This document shows, one piece after another, positions 14,170-25,395 of a DNA stretch of 64,000 bases; the stretch's first letter is position 1, and each line of letters starts with the position of its first letter. Origin of the DNA: Chondrosia reniformis (Eukaryota; Porifera; Demospongiae; Chondrillida; Chondrillidae); assembly GCA_947172415.1 (NCBI GenBank), contig OX359202.1, positions 1,180,501 to 1,244,500 on the forward strand. The letters are read 5' to 3'. Position numbers and translations under genes: made by a program. The notes under the pieces are model-generated. The model searched no databases. It was not told the origin of the DNA and was given only the letters and a program-made list of their open reading frames with translations.

Positions 14170-15080
14170 AAAACCCATTGGACATGCTCTATAGATGTCT
14201 GTGAATGCTGACACAAAGATGTAGCTTCATATCTTGCCATTTGATCGAGTTACAGCCCTCAATGTACATTAAATTCTGGTATAAAAAGTTAATGTATTGT
14301 GAGAGATAGTGCAAATTTTAAGTTTCATCAAAATTTCAAAAACCCATTGGACATGCTCTATAGATGTCTGTGAATGTTGACAGAGAGATTTAGCTTCATA
14401 TCTCTCCATTTGATAGAGTGACAGCCCTCAATGTACATTAAATTCTGGTATAAAAAGTTAATGTATGGTGAGAGATAGAGCAAATTTTAAGTTTCATCAA
14501 AATTTCAAAAACCCATTGGACATCCTCTATAGATGTCTGTGAATGTTGACACAGAGATTTAGCTTCATATCTCTCCATTTGATAGAGTGACAACCCTCAA
14601 TGTACATTAAATTCTGGTATACAAAGTTAATGTATGGTGAGAGATAAGGAAAATTTTAAATTTCATCAAAATTTCTAAAACCCATTGGACATGCTCTATA
14701 GATGTCTGTGAATGCTTACACAAAGATTTAGCTTCATATCTCTCCATTTGATAGAGTGACAGCCCTCAATGTACATTAAATTCTGGTAGACAAAGTTAAT
14801 GTATGGTGAGAGATAAGGCAAATTTTAAGTTTCATCAAAATTTCAAAAACCCTTTGGACATGCTCTATAGATGTCTGTGAATGTTGACATTCTGGTATAC
14901 AAAGTTAATGTATGGTGAGAGATAGGGCAAATTTTAAGTTTCATCAAAATTTCTAAAACCCATTGGACATGCTCTATAGATGTCTGTGAATGCTTACACA
15001 AAGATTTAGCTTCATATCTCGCCATTTGATAGAGTGACAGCCCTCAATGTACATTAAATTCTGGTATACAAAGTTAATGT
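14170..15080. repeat. Duplicated satellite block, copy 1 (offset 1972 bp)
   Basis: This block reappears at 16142-17052 with very few changes. It includes rare private variants: 'ttgatcgagttacagcc', 'gacatcctctatag', 'ctggtagacaaag' and the monomer truncated at 'gttgacattctggtatac'. The shared truncation shows one event followed by duplication of about 0.9 kb or more. Confidence 0.88.
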
Positions 15081-16141
15081 ATGGTGAGAGATAAGGCAAA
15101 TTTTAAGTTTCATCAAAATTTCAAAAACCCATTGGACATGCTCTATAGATGTCTGTGAATGCTGACACAAAGATAAAACTTCATATCTCGCCATTTGATA
15201 GAGTAACAGCCCTCAATGTACATTAAATTCTGGTATACAAAGTTAATGTATGGTGAGAGATAGTGCAAATTTAAGTTTCATCAAAATTTCAAAAGCCCAT
15301 TGGACATGCTCTATAGATGTCTGTGAATGTTGACACAGAGATTTAGCTTCATATCTCTAGATCTCCATTTGATAGAGTGACAGCCCTCAATGTACATTAA
15401 ATTCTGGTATACAAAGTTAATGTATAGTGAGAGATAAGGCAAATTTTAAATTTCATCAAAATTTCCCAAACCCATTGGACATGCTCTATAGATGTCTGTG
15501 AATGCTTACACAAAGATTTAGCTTCATATCTCGCCATTTGATAGAGTGACAGCCCTCAATGTACATTAAATTCTGGTATACAAAGTTAATGTATGGTGAG
15601 AGATAGAGCACATTTTAAGTTTCATCAAAATTTCAAAAACCCATTGGACATGCTCTATAGATGTCTGTGAATGCTGACACAGAGATGTAGCTTCATATCT
15701 TGCCATTTTATAGAGTGACAGCCCTCAATGTACATTAAATTCTGGTATACAAAGTTAATGTATGGTGAGAGATAGTGCAAATTTAAGTTTCATCAAAATT
15801 TCAAAAGCCCATTGGACATGCTCTATAGATGTCTGTGAATGTTGACACAGAGATTTAGCTTCATATCTCTTCATTTGATAGAGTGACAGCCCTCAATGTA
15901 CATTAAATTCTGGTATACAAAGTTAATGTATGGTGAGAGATAAGGCAAATTTTAAATTTCATCTAAATTTCGCAAACCCATTGGACATGCTCTATAGATG
16001 TCTGTGAATGCTTACACAAAGATTTAGCTTCATATCTCTCCATTTGATAGAGTGACAGCCCTCAATGTACATTAAATTCTGGTATACAAAGTTAATGTAT
16101 GGTGAGAGATAGGGCAAATTTTAAGTTTCATCAAAATTTCG

Positions 16142-17052
16142 CAAACCCATTGGACATGCTCTATAGATGTCTGTGAATGCTGACACAAAGATGTAGCTTC
16201 ATATCTTGCCATTTGATCGAGTTACAGCCCTCAATGTACATTAAATTCTGGTATAAAAAGTTAATGTATTGTGAGAGATAGTGCAAATTTTAAGTTTCAT
16301 CAAAATTTCAAAAACCCATTGGACATGCTCTATAGATGTCTGTGAATGTTGACAGAGAGATTTAGCTTCATATCTCTCCATTTGATAGAGTGACAGCCCT
16401 CAATGTACATTAAATTCTGGTATAAAAAGTTAATGTATGGTGAGAGATAGAGCAAATTTTAAGTTTCATCAAAATTTCAAAAACCCATTGGACATCCTCT
16501 ATAGATGTCTGTGAATGTTGACACAGAGATTTAGCTTCATATCTCTCCATTTGATAGAGTGACAACCCTCAATGTACATTAAATTCTGGTATACAAAGTT
16601 AATGTATGGTGAGAGATAAGGAAAATTTTAAATTTCATCAAAATTTCAAAAACCCATTGGACATGCTCTATAGATGTCTGTGAATGCTTACACAAAGATT
16701 TAGCTTCATATCTCTCCATTTGATAGAGTGACAGCCCTCAATGTACATTAAATTCTGGTAGACAAAGTTAATGTATGGTGAGAGATAAGGCAAATTTTAA
16801 GTTTCATCAAAATTTCAAAAACCCTTTGGACATGCTCTATAGATGTCTGTGAATGTTGACATTCTGGTATACAAAGTTAATGTATGGTGAGAGATAGGGC
16901 AAATTTTAAGTTTCATCAAAATTTCTAAAACCCATTGGACATGCTCTATAGATGTCTGTGAATGCTTACACAAAGATTTAGCTTCATATCTCGCCATTTG
17001 ATAGAGTGACAGCCCTCAATGTACATTAAATTCTGGTATACAAAGTTAATGT
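16142..17052. repeat. Duplicated satellite block, copy 2
   Basis: Counterpart of 14170-15080 with the same truncated monomer and private variants. After about 17052 the two copies diverge: this one continues with 'agagcacattttaag' monomers, the other with 'ataaggcaaattttaag' monomers. The boundaries are approximate. Confidence 0.88.
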
Positions 17053-18911
17053 ATGGTGAGAGATAGAGCACATTTTAAGTTTCATCAAAATTTCAAAAAC
17101 CCATTGGACATGCTCTATAGATGTCTGTGAATGCTGACACAGAGATGTAGCTTCATATCTTGCCATTTTATAGAGTGACAGCCCTCAATGTACATTAAAT
17201 TCTGGTATACAAAGTTAATGTATGGTGAGAGATAGTGCAAATTTAAGTTTCATCAAAATTTCAAAAGCCCATTGGACATGCTCTATAGATGTCTGTGAAT
17301 GTTGACACAGAGATTTAGCTTCATATCTCTTCATTTGATAGAGTGACAGCCCTCAATGTACATTAAATTCTGGTATACAAAGTTAATGTATGGTGAGAGA
17401 TAAGGCAAATTTTAAATTTCATCTAAATTTCGCAAACCCATTGGACATGCTCTATAGATGTCTGTGAATGCTTACACAAAGATTTAGCTTCATATCTCGC
17501 CATTTGATAGAGTGACAGCCCTCAATGTACATTAAATTCTGGTATACAAAGTTAATGTATGGTGAAAGATAGAGCACATTTTAAGTTTCATCAAAATTTC
17601 AAAAACCCATTGGACATGCTCTATAGATGTCTGTGAATGCTGACACAGAGATGTAGCTTCATATCTTGCCATTTTATAGAGTGACAGCCCTCAATGTACA
17701 TTAAATTCTGGTATACAAAGTTAATGTATGGTGAGAGATAGTGCAAATTTAAGTTTCATCAAAATTTCAAAAGCCCATTGGACATGCTCTATAGATGTCT
17801 GTGAATGTTGACACAGAGATTTAGCTTCATATATCTCCATTTGATAGAGTGACAGCCCTCAATGTACATTAAATTCTGGTATACAAAGTTAATGTATGGT
17901 GAGAGATTAGGCAAATTTTAAATTTCATCAAAATTTCAAAAACCCATTGGACATGCTCTATAGATGTCTGTGAATGCTTACACAAAGATTTAGCTTCATA
18001 TCTCGCCATTTGATAGAGTGACAGCCCTCAATGTACATTAAATTCTGGTATACAAAGTTAATGTATGGTGAGAGATAGAGCACATTTTAAGTTTCATCAA
18101 AATTTCAAAAACCCATTGGACATGCTCTATAGATGTCTGTGAATGCTGACACAGAGATGTAGCTTCATATCTTGCCATTTTATAGAGTGACAGCCCTCAA
18201 TGTACATTAAATTCTGGTATACAAAGTTAATGTATGGTGAGAGATAGGGCAAATTTTAAGTTTCATCAAAATTTCAAAAACCCATTGGACATGCTCTATA
18301 GATGTCTCTGAATGCTGACACAAAGATGTAGCTTCATATCTCTCCATTTGATAGAGTAACAGCCCTCAATGTACATTAGATTCTTGTATACAAATTTAAT
18401 GTATGGTGAGATATAGGGCAAATATGAGTGAACATCAAAATTTGTAAAACTCTTTGGATATGCTTTATGGATGTCTGTGAATGCTGACAGCAAGTTTCAG
18501 CTTCACATCTTTCCAATTGACAGAGTTACAGCACTAAATGTATATTAGATTCTTGTATACAAATTTAATGTATGGTGAGAGATAGGGCAAATATGAGTGA
18601 ACATCAAAATTTGTAAAACTCTTTGGATATGCTTTATGTATGTCTGTGAATGCTAACACCAGGTTTCAGCTTCACATCTTTCTAATTGACTAGAGTTACA
18701 GCACTAAATGTACATTAGATTCTTGTATACAAATTTAATGTATGGTGAGAGATAGGGCAAATATGAGTGAACATCAAAATTTGTAAAACTCTTTGGATAT
18801 GCTTTAAGGATGTCTGTGAATGCTGACAACAAGTTTCAGCTCCACATCTTTCCAATTGACAGAGTTACAGCACTAAATGTACATTAGATTCTTGTATACA
18901 AATTTAATGTA

Positions 18912-19634
18912 CGGGAGTTTCGTAATAATATAAATGGCCGACCTAGAGAAGGGAATATTGAAAATACGTTACTTTTATATGTATATTTGAATGACGAGAA
19001 CGCTTTTAAAGATTTTAATGCACATGGATATTCACTCTGTAATACTTGATTGTTTTGAAGTAGTATCTGTCCATATTATAATATATGGATGTCGCTAAAG
19101 TGAAAAATCGCCAATCGACTGCTAAAGAAACTCCAAAGGAAAAAAATTGGACCATACCGAACGCTACCATCCACGACGCTCAGAGGCCGGGATCGGTGGT
19201 AACGCTCTGCCGAGTTGAGCATTGGGTGTCACTTGCGTGAGAAGAACCAGTTCTTCTCGATATGGCCGACTCATATGAATCCTAAGATATCAGATGCCAA
19301 TCCCACATTACGTGGAACCCCCCCGAAATCCGGATTATTGGTGAGCACGTCTCTATGGCACCAACCGATTAGGAGACAGCTTCAGAGTCTAAGCGCTACC
19401 AACCTCTATGGGAACCGCAACCACCATAGAGATGTGTCCAGGTAGGCCTACTATTATAAGGTTTTATCTTCTATTTAAATAAAGTAATTGCCTATGAAAA
19501 CGCTTGTGGTTGGCGAATCTTCAATACTTTAGAATAGGGTATTTTTCGATCTGCAGTAACTCGGGTATCCTTTTTTGAAATTTTACAAAACTAGCAGGAT
19601 ATACTGTATAGCTATATGTGCATACAGCCAAGAG
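18912..19634. other. 723-bp non-satellite insert, copy 2
   Basis: It matches 12292-13014 with a constant offset of 6620 bp and no indels. I found a single difference (t at 12601, a at 19221). The flanking satellite breakpoints are the same, so the insert did not arrive twice: it was copied with its satellite flanks. On the left, flanking monomers align at an offset of 6281 before the insert, so copy 2 has two additional monomers (about 339 bp) in front of it. Confidence 0.88.
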
Positions 19635-20215
19635 GTTTCAGCTTCATATCTTTCCAATTGACAGAGTTACGGCACTAAATGTAGATTAGATTCTTGTATA
19701 CAAATTTAAAGTATGGTGAGATATAGGGCAAATATGAGTGAACATCAAAATTTGTAAAACTCTTTGGATATGTTTTATGGATGTCTGTGAATGCTGACAG
19801 AAAGTTTCAGCTTCACATCTTTCCAATTGACAGAGTTACAGCACTAAATGTACATTAGATTCTGCTATACAAATTTAATGTACGTATGGTGAGAGATAGG
19901 GCAAAAATGAGTGAACATCAAAATTTGTAAAACTCTTTGGATATGCTTTATGGATGTCTGTGAATGCTGACACAAAGATGTAGCTTCATATCTCGCCATT
20001 TGATAGAGTAACAGCCCTCAATGTACATTAGATTCTTGTATACAAATTTAATGTATGGTGAGATATAGGGCAAATTTTAAGTTTCATCAAAATTTCAAAA
20101 ACCCATTGGACATGCTCTATAGATGTCTGTGAATGCTTACACAAAGATGTAGCTTCATATCTCTCCATTTGATAGAGTGACAGCCCTCAATGTGCATTAA
20201 ATAATAAATGGTTTT
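19635..20215. repeat. Right end of the satellite array
   Basis: The last A and B monomers run to 'caatgtgcattaaata' at about 20215, where the periodicity stops abruptly and unique AT-rich sequence begins. The final monomer is truncated within the conserved 'aatgtacattaaatt' block. Confidence 0.92.
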
Positions 20216-20640
20216 ATTAGTCAGTCCTCGTTTTGGCTTAAGCACCGGCAAGCCTTGTACTATTGAAATATGCAATCAAGGTGACTTGGAATTACACCTT
20301 GTAGCTCCTATATGCCTTCTGGTGCTTAAACCAATTTTTGGCTTAAGCACCAGCTAATCATTCATCTGTAGGTTTAGTGGTTGCAGATCCAAACTGTTCC
20401 CATTTGCTTTCCGGTGCTTTAAGTACACTGAATGTTAAGCATCGTCTACTTGTACATGTGGATGAAGAATGGGAGCAGCATATATGATATAATTATAGTG
20501 TTATAGTATATATATTAATCTGGTGCTTAACATTTTATACAATTATAGTGTTATAGTTTATATATTAAACTGGTGCTTAACATACCACTTTTGTATATAT
20601 ACAAGTTAATATCTTGTCATTCATAAGAGCACCGGTAGTA
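20216..20640. repeat. TTAAGCACC inverted motifs, hairpin and 50-bp tandem repeat
   Basis: The word ttaagcacc, or its complement ggtgcttaa, occurs repeatedly in both orientations. At 20319-20353 two copies form a near-perfect hairpin (ctggtgcttaaaccaa / ttggcttaagcaccag, one mismatch, 3-nt loop). At 20491-20590 a 50-bp unit, 'aattatagtgttatag' through 'ctggtgcttaacat', is repeated twice. The architecture resembles a non-autonomous inverted-repeat element nested at the satellite edge, but no target-site duplication was defined. Confidence 0.6.
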
Positions 20641-20765
20641 CAGTGAAGCGAGAAGCAAGCCTACAATACCACCGAATATGCCAAAAGTTGGATCGACTAC
20701 GAGGGCAATCGTTTTTTTTTCTTTTTTCTCTTTCACCACACAGACTTGAGTATAAATAGTCCATT

Positions 20766-21230
20766 TTAACATGACCATTCAGGCCTGCCAGCGTGGAGCC
20801 TCGGGTAAGGGAGTAAGTCCTTACTCGTTGGCTTGGTAGTGTCTAGGTTCCGTAGCTGCCCTGTATCGGTTGGTGCCATGGGGATGTGCTCACCAATTAT
20901 CGATTTATCGATACAACGGAACCCGGGGAGGGATAAGGCCGGTTCTGTCACTCTGTGACTACCAAAGCCGAAACTGCACGAGTTAGGCGTTACCAACGAT
21001 CCTGGCCCCAGACGACCAGCGATGGAAGGACGGCTCGCATTGTGGATGGTAAACGTGAACTCCCTGCGTCGAGCAAAATCCAAGTCACACCTCCTCGTGG
21101 TGCTCGATGGTAACAGCAGTCTCTGCTGGCTAACGTGACTGGTCCTTTTTCTTCTATCTTTGCTGATTATTGTAAAAGATTTGGAAACCGTTCCAAACGC
21201 TGTTTTTTCCTTTTTTCTTATCGTCAGCAT
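20766..21230 (-). pseudogene. GC-richer relic related to the satellite insert; open frame of 154 codons
   Basis: The complement has an ATG-initiated frame from 21230 to a stop at 20766. It is markedly richer in G and C than the DNA around it. Two stretches match the inserts at 12292 and 18912 at both DNA and protein level: TIHNASRP...GPGSLVT here against TIHDAQRPGSVVT there, and SIIGEHIPMAPTD here against RIIGEHVSMAPTD there. In the inserts the same frame is broken by stops, while here it is open. No known domain, signal peptide or membrane segment is recognised. It may be a protein-coding remnant of a mobile element or a gene fragment. Alternatively, conservation could reflect a structural DNA or RNA role. 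Confidence 0.4.
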
Positions 21231-21716
21231 ATCGCGATTACTTTGGAACCACCCACTGAGTATCCAAACACACTTGGGGCACGCATTTTATTTTTTTCAT
21301 AACGCTAGAAACTTTATGTATCGTGACAAATGTGATTCCACATTAATACAATTAGTAGAAGAAGGGAAGTGTGCCCCTTTATAATTAGTCAAAACCAGCT
21401 GATAATCAAAGATCCAATAGGAGGGTCCATCTTATGTATTGCTTACCATTATCAACTGACCAACGAAGCTTGTTACTATTAGAAAACATGTTTGCTTTAT
21501 ATGTTTAGCAGCATGTTCATGACCATATACTTTCAGTATATATAATTATATGTATTCATGTCTAAGTGTCCTGCATTGACTTGAGTTAATCAAGTATACA
21601 TGCATACACAATATAGTATTTGATCGTTTACCTAGTATAAATGTAAGCAGAATGATCCTGAAAAGTACATTGGCTCAATCTGTATATGTACACAGTATAT
21701 ATGTACACCATAGGTA

Positions 21717-21800
21717 GTGGAACTGGGAGGGGGTACCTGTGGAACTGGGAGGGGGTACCTGTGGAACTGGGAGGGGGTACCTGTGGAACTGGGAGGGGGG
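21717..21800. repeat. 22-bp minisatellite, about 4 copies
   Basis: The unit ggaactgggagggggtacct plus gt is repeated in perfect register from 21717 to about 21800. It is purine-rich with G5 runs on the plus strand. A local guanine-rich structure is possible but unproven. Confidence 0.9.
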
Positions 21801-23274
21801 CACATCCCACAAAAATTGAAAAATTGAGATGAATTCATGTCCAATTATAGCAGATTTAACTGTATGTATGCATATTCACTCTTGTAAAACATGCATGCAC
21901 TATACCTGACATAGCTGTGTACACCTCAAGGCCTTTGCACTTCTATATATGTACATTATAAAGATTATCCCTTTTGACTTATAATTTTAATATGCACCAA
22001 TTTGATCCATATATGGATTATTATCTGAAGTGCAAAACCACATACTTAGAGATAAATGAGATTTATTAGACCAAACGTTTAAAGATAATTACAATGCTTT
22101 GTAGATATCTAAATAAACCTGATTAAAATTGTTACATCATGTATGCTTACAATTGCAATTGATTTTTCAATCTTACAACTAAGAGATTGTCTGTTATGAT
22201 CACATAAAAATCATTGAAAACAAAATTACCCTAGCTGCCATTTTGAAGTTTAGCTGCTCATAGATTATTATCGCTATCAAATTAATGTTATAATTCATTG
22301 GAATCTTATTCAATCAAGTAGTAAATTCAATTAGTCAAGCATAACTCAACTGATATAATAGACTATTATGGTTGGGTGGAAGCGATAATTAGATTTTATA
22401 TTTACTGTACCTATATCATATATTATATAATTGAATAATTATTGTATGATCATAGCACTATGTATTACTAATTGTTTGCCATATGCAGTGCCACTATAGT
22501 ATCTTTGAGCTATGTATACTGTACTGTCACGAAGGTATCACATATAAATATAGAAGAAATAGAGCACATTCTGAATTGAACATATGTACTTATGTTTAAC
22601 TACTTTATAGTATCAAAGTTCTTGAGTTCTTGGAGGTCCGTGAGACCGAAATGTTCTGCAATTATTTGCTATTGATATATAAACTTAAGAACTGTGATAC
22701 TATATTATGGACTTACTCTCTACAATATAACCACATATTTGTGAATCTTATAGAACATCTGAACATACATATTTTGATATTTAGAAAAACGTACATAAAT
22801 GACTGCAAATAGTCGAATGTAACCAAAAATCACTGGTGGTTTATGAGGTGATAATTGATAATTATAATGGGGTATATAGCTAGGACGTCCTATACTGTAA
22901 ATTAACTGTATATACATTAAAAGTCTTTTAGGATATTTATGAGAGCATTGAACAACCCATGTATACTCATTACAATGAATATCACTGTCAATATATACAA
23001 CTATATACGGCTATATTGGTGATACTTTACATATAAACACATTTTCCTATATACAATTAATATTAGCATCACTTGATCAGTGTATGTACTGTCAGTTTGG
23101 GATATGCAGCATGGCTATGTATAAATAGCAATTTATTAACACCAAATGTATAACAAACTCAAATAGACAAGGAATCTTGAGAATGTACTACATTACATGT
23201 ATACAGGGATATATATTTAATAACACTTCACTACACTACTATACTACTGTATATACATATTGCTGCTATATATG

Positions 23275-23425
23275 TAAAGGAAGGTAGCCGTGAAGATAGG
23301 GAAAGGAAGGCAGGGAAAGGAAGGCAGCCGTGAAGATAGGGAAAGGAAGGCAGCCGTGAAGATAGGGAAAGGAAGGCAGCCGTGAAGATAGGGAAAGGAA
23401 GGCAGCCGTGAAGATAGGGAAAGGA
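23275..23425. repeat. 26-bp minisatellite, about 5 copies
   Basis: The unit gccgtgaagatagggaaagg plus aaggca is repeated with a strongly purine-rich plus strand. One copy near 23300 has lost the 'gccgtgaagata' part. The minus-strand open frame across it is a product of the repeat and is not called as a gene. Confidence 0.88.
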
Positions 23426-24131
23426 GAATAGACTAGCACTGTTTACGGGACATGTATATGCATGTATAATACAGTGCAATACATGTGGCAAAATAGTCAC
23501 AGTGTGCAAAGCAAGTGAAATATAATTAATGATTATTGTGAGCCAATTATATACACATTTTACAGAACAATGTGAATGCATCATGATCAATCACTTCAGT
23601 CAAGTGAAGCTCAAAGGCCTATAGGGAAATTATCAATTTGTAAATCCTATATACATATAACACCTATATATTTATGGTATCCTAATATAAGTAGCTATTA
23701 GCATAATACACTTCAATTACAGTCTCATGCATACACTAATGTATGTGTATATATATACATTAAGCACTATAATAGCTTGCATTGCAAACATGTATATAAG
23801 GAATTTGAAGCTGAACATGTATATAAATGTACTTCTCCATGGCCAAATACTGCTTGCTTGAGCCAAGCAAGATTTTCACATCTTAATTTGTTTGCGAATG
23901 TATATTTTTGTGAATTTGTTTTCTGAATCACATTTATTCACAATCACATTATTATATTGGATTAATTCACATTATTATACGAACAATGTAAGTGAAAAGC
24001 TTTACAAGTGATTGTATTAAAAAATGCTGTTAAATGGCTGCACTATAACATATATACGGGACATTCACACAAACACATACAAATGCCTAAGGGGATGGTC
24101 AATCTTGCATTTACAAGTAACAAAGCAATAT

Positions 24132-25187
24132 TTATAGATTGTATGAATACAAATCCGTTTCATGCCAGGTAATGCTTGAACTCTTCTTCAGCGTGCCATT
24201 AGTTTTATAATGTAACCGGTTGAAGGAATCTTCAGTAAGAGGTCTCTCTCTCCGTGAGTAGTGAAATTTACAGTAACAGCAACATAAAATGACCAGCACA
24301 ATCACTAGTATGAGCACTAATACCAGACAGATCCCCATTCCTATTGTCAGTTTGTACCTATATTATCAGAACAGGAAGAGAAAAGAATAAAGCTCAGCTT
24401 GCATTTATTAAAAGTGATCTATTATACCACATCAAAGGCAAGCTATGGATGGGATGCACGTCTAGCGCTAGCACAGCCGCTCTGTGTCATCTTTGTTAGT
24501 AAAACGTGCCCTGAACAGGATATGAAGTCTGCCGGGCGATTAAATAATAATTAGAATTAATTGCTACTGAGCGTGATGACCTCAGAAACATACAAAATTG
24601 TGGCCTGATATAATGCCCTACTTACATTAGATCAAGGTACTCATTCTCAGAATGCGTGCAACATCCACCCTTGAACCTCACGCAACATTCGCCCGCCATT
24701 TCTGCTCCGGAGGTTGTATCGTCTACTCTCACCTCGCATTGAGTACCATCTGAACATGTTACCTTCGTCATAAACCCCAATTCTTCGAGAGCAGCTGTAG
24801 GACCAAATATAGACTTGAAATAAAATGATAATTCAGTGCTAGACGAACAATCAATCACAAAATGCAATGCAAAAAGGAGTTACAAGATGTTTCTCAGGAA
24901 CATTTATGGATTTATATGGCTTAGTATTTACTAGCTTACAAAAATTATAGAAACATGTAATGAATTCAAATGGTTGGTGATTTTTTTTCTAAGAAAAACT
25001 GCTTGCGATCGACTATGAAGTTCGTAAAGATCAAAATAACGAAAGTCCTCTAATCACTTGCTAGACCATGCTAAGTTAAACCATACGTACCTGTTCTCGT
25101 TCCCTGCGATGCGGCCTCAGGTAATGCCGACAGCAGAAACACTAAAAGAGCTATCATTCTGCAGCTACTATACATTCCAAACATCAT
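24132..25187 (-). CDS. Small six-cysteine type I membrane protein (Shisa/CYYR-like candidate)
   Basis: The model has three exons: 25187-25091, 24794-24626 and 24357-24132. They join in phase (97+169+226=492 nt) to give 163 residues. The first in-frame ATG follows an in-frame stop. Residues 1 to about 26 form a signal peptide with the core ALLVFLLSALP. The ectodomain has six cysteines in the order C, C, CC, CC (segments TCSDGTQC, GECC, GGCC). Residues about 94-115 are a strongly hydrophobic helix (VLVLILVIVLVIL) followed by a cysteine cluster CCCYC, which could be palmitoylated. The cytoplasmic tail is about 45 residues and basic near the membrane. Signal peptide, six cysteines, one helix and a short tail recall the Shisa/CYYR1/WBP1-type adaptors. 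No PPxY motif is seen, so the assignment is tentative. The gene is divergent from NOP53, 208 bp away. Confidence 0.72.
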
Positions 25188-25395
25188 CCTATACGACTAA
25201 CTATTACAAGTCTGAATTTATTCAATTCTCGGAAAAAGAACACTGGTATTATGTAGTTCAAGGTAGCGAGGACTACTTTATATAGCTAGTTACCTAGTCC
25301 GGAAAATGCGACCAATATTTATAAGGCTTCATTCCGTTTGAATTTCTAATTTCAGGACTAATTTGTCACGTGACTCCTAAAGCGTGTTTAAAAAA
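25188..25395. promoter_or_regulatory. Shared divergent promoter with E-box
   Basis: Only 208 bp separate the start codons of the membrane-protein gene (minus) and NOP53 (plus), so both probably share this regulatory interval. A palindromic E-box, TCACGTGA, has its CACGTG core at 25367-25372, 24 bp upstream of the NOP53 ATG. In animals this motif is bound by bHLH factors of the Myc/USF type, and Myc drives ribosome-biogenesis genes. Control of NOP53 by such a factor is inferred. Confidence 0.6.

Larger units (their letters stand above)
13015..18911. repeat. Satellite array, mostly family B
   Basis: Family A monomers continue to about 13950, then family B dominates to about 18370, with A again from 18370 to 18911. 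The monomers have the same ~169-bp period. Several have internal deletions, such as the truncated monomer at 14878-14892 and its copy at 16850-16864. Variants such as 'agagcacattttaag' with 'cattttatagagtg' recur in several monomers between 15600 and 18200, showing local homogenisation independent of the 3582-bp unit on the left. Confidence 0.95.
21240..24131. other. Intergenic AT-rich region, no gene seen
   Basis: No open frame here has recognisable protein similarity or splice-consistent partners. The region is AT-rich with many TATATA and TACGTA words and contains two minisatellites, listed separately. Confidence 0.6.

Noticed and set aside
11673-19445. Several 60-76-codon open frames within the satellite and inserts
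   Set aside because: They repeat with the monomers, have no family similarity, and appear wherever a monomer lacks a stop. They are periodic artefacts. Their duplication was used only as evidence for array duplication.
23231-23590. Minus-strand 119-codon frame with LPSFPYLHGC repeats
   Set aside because: It arises from the 26-bp minisatellite; no supporting features.
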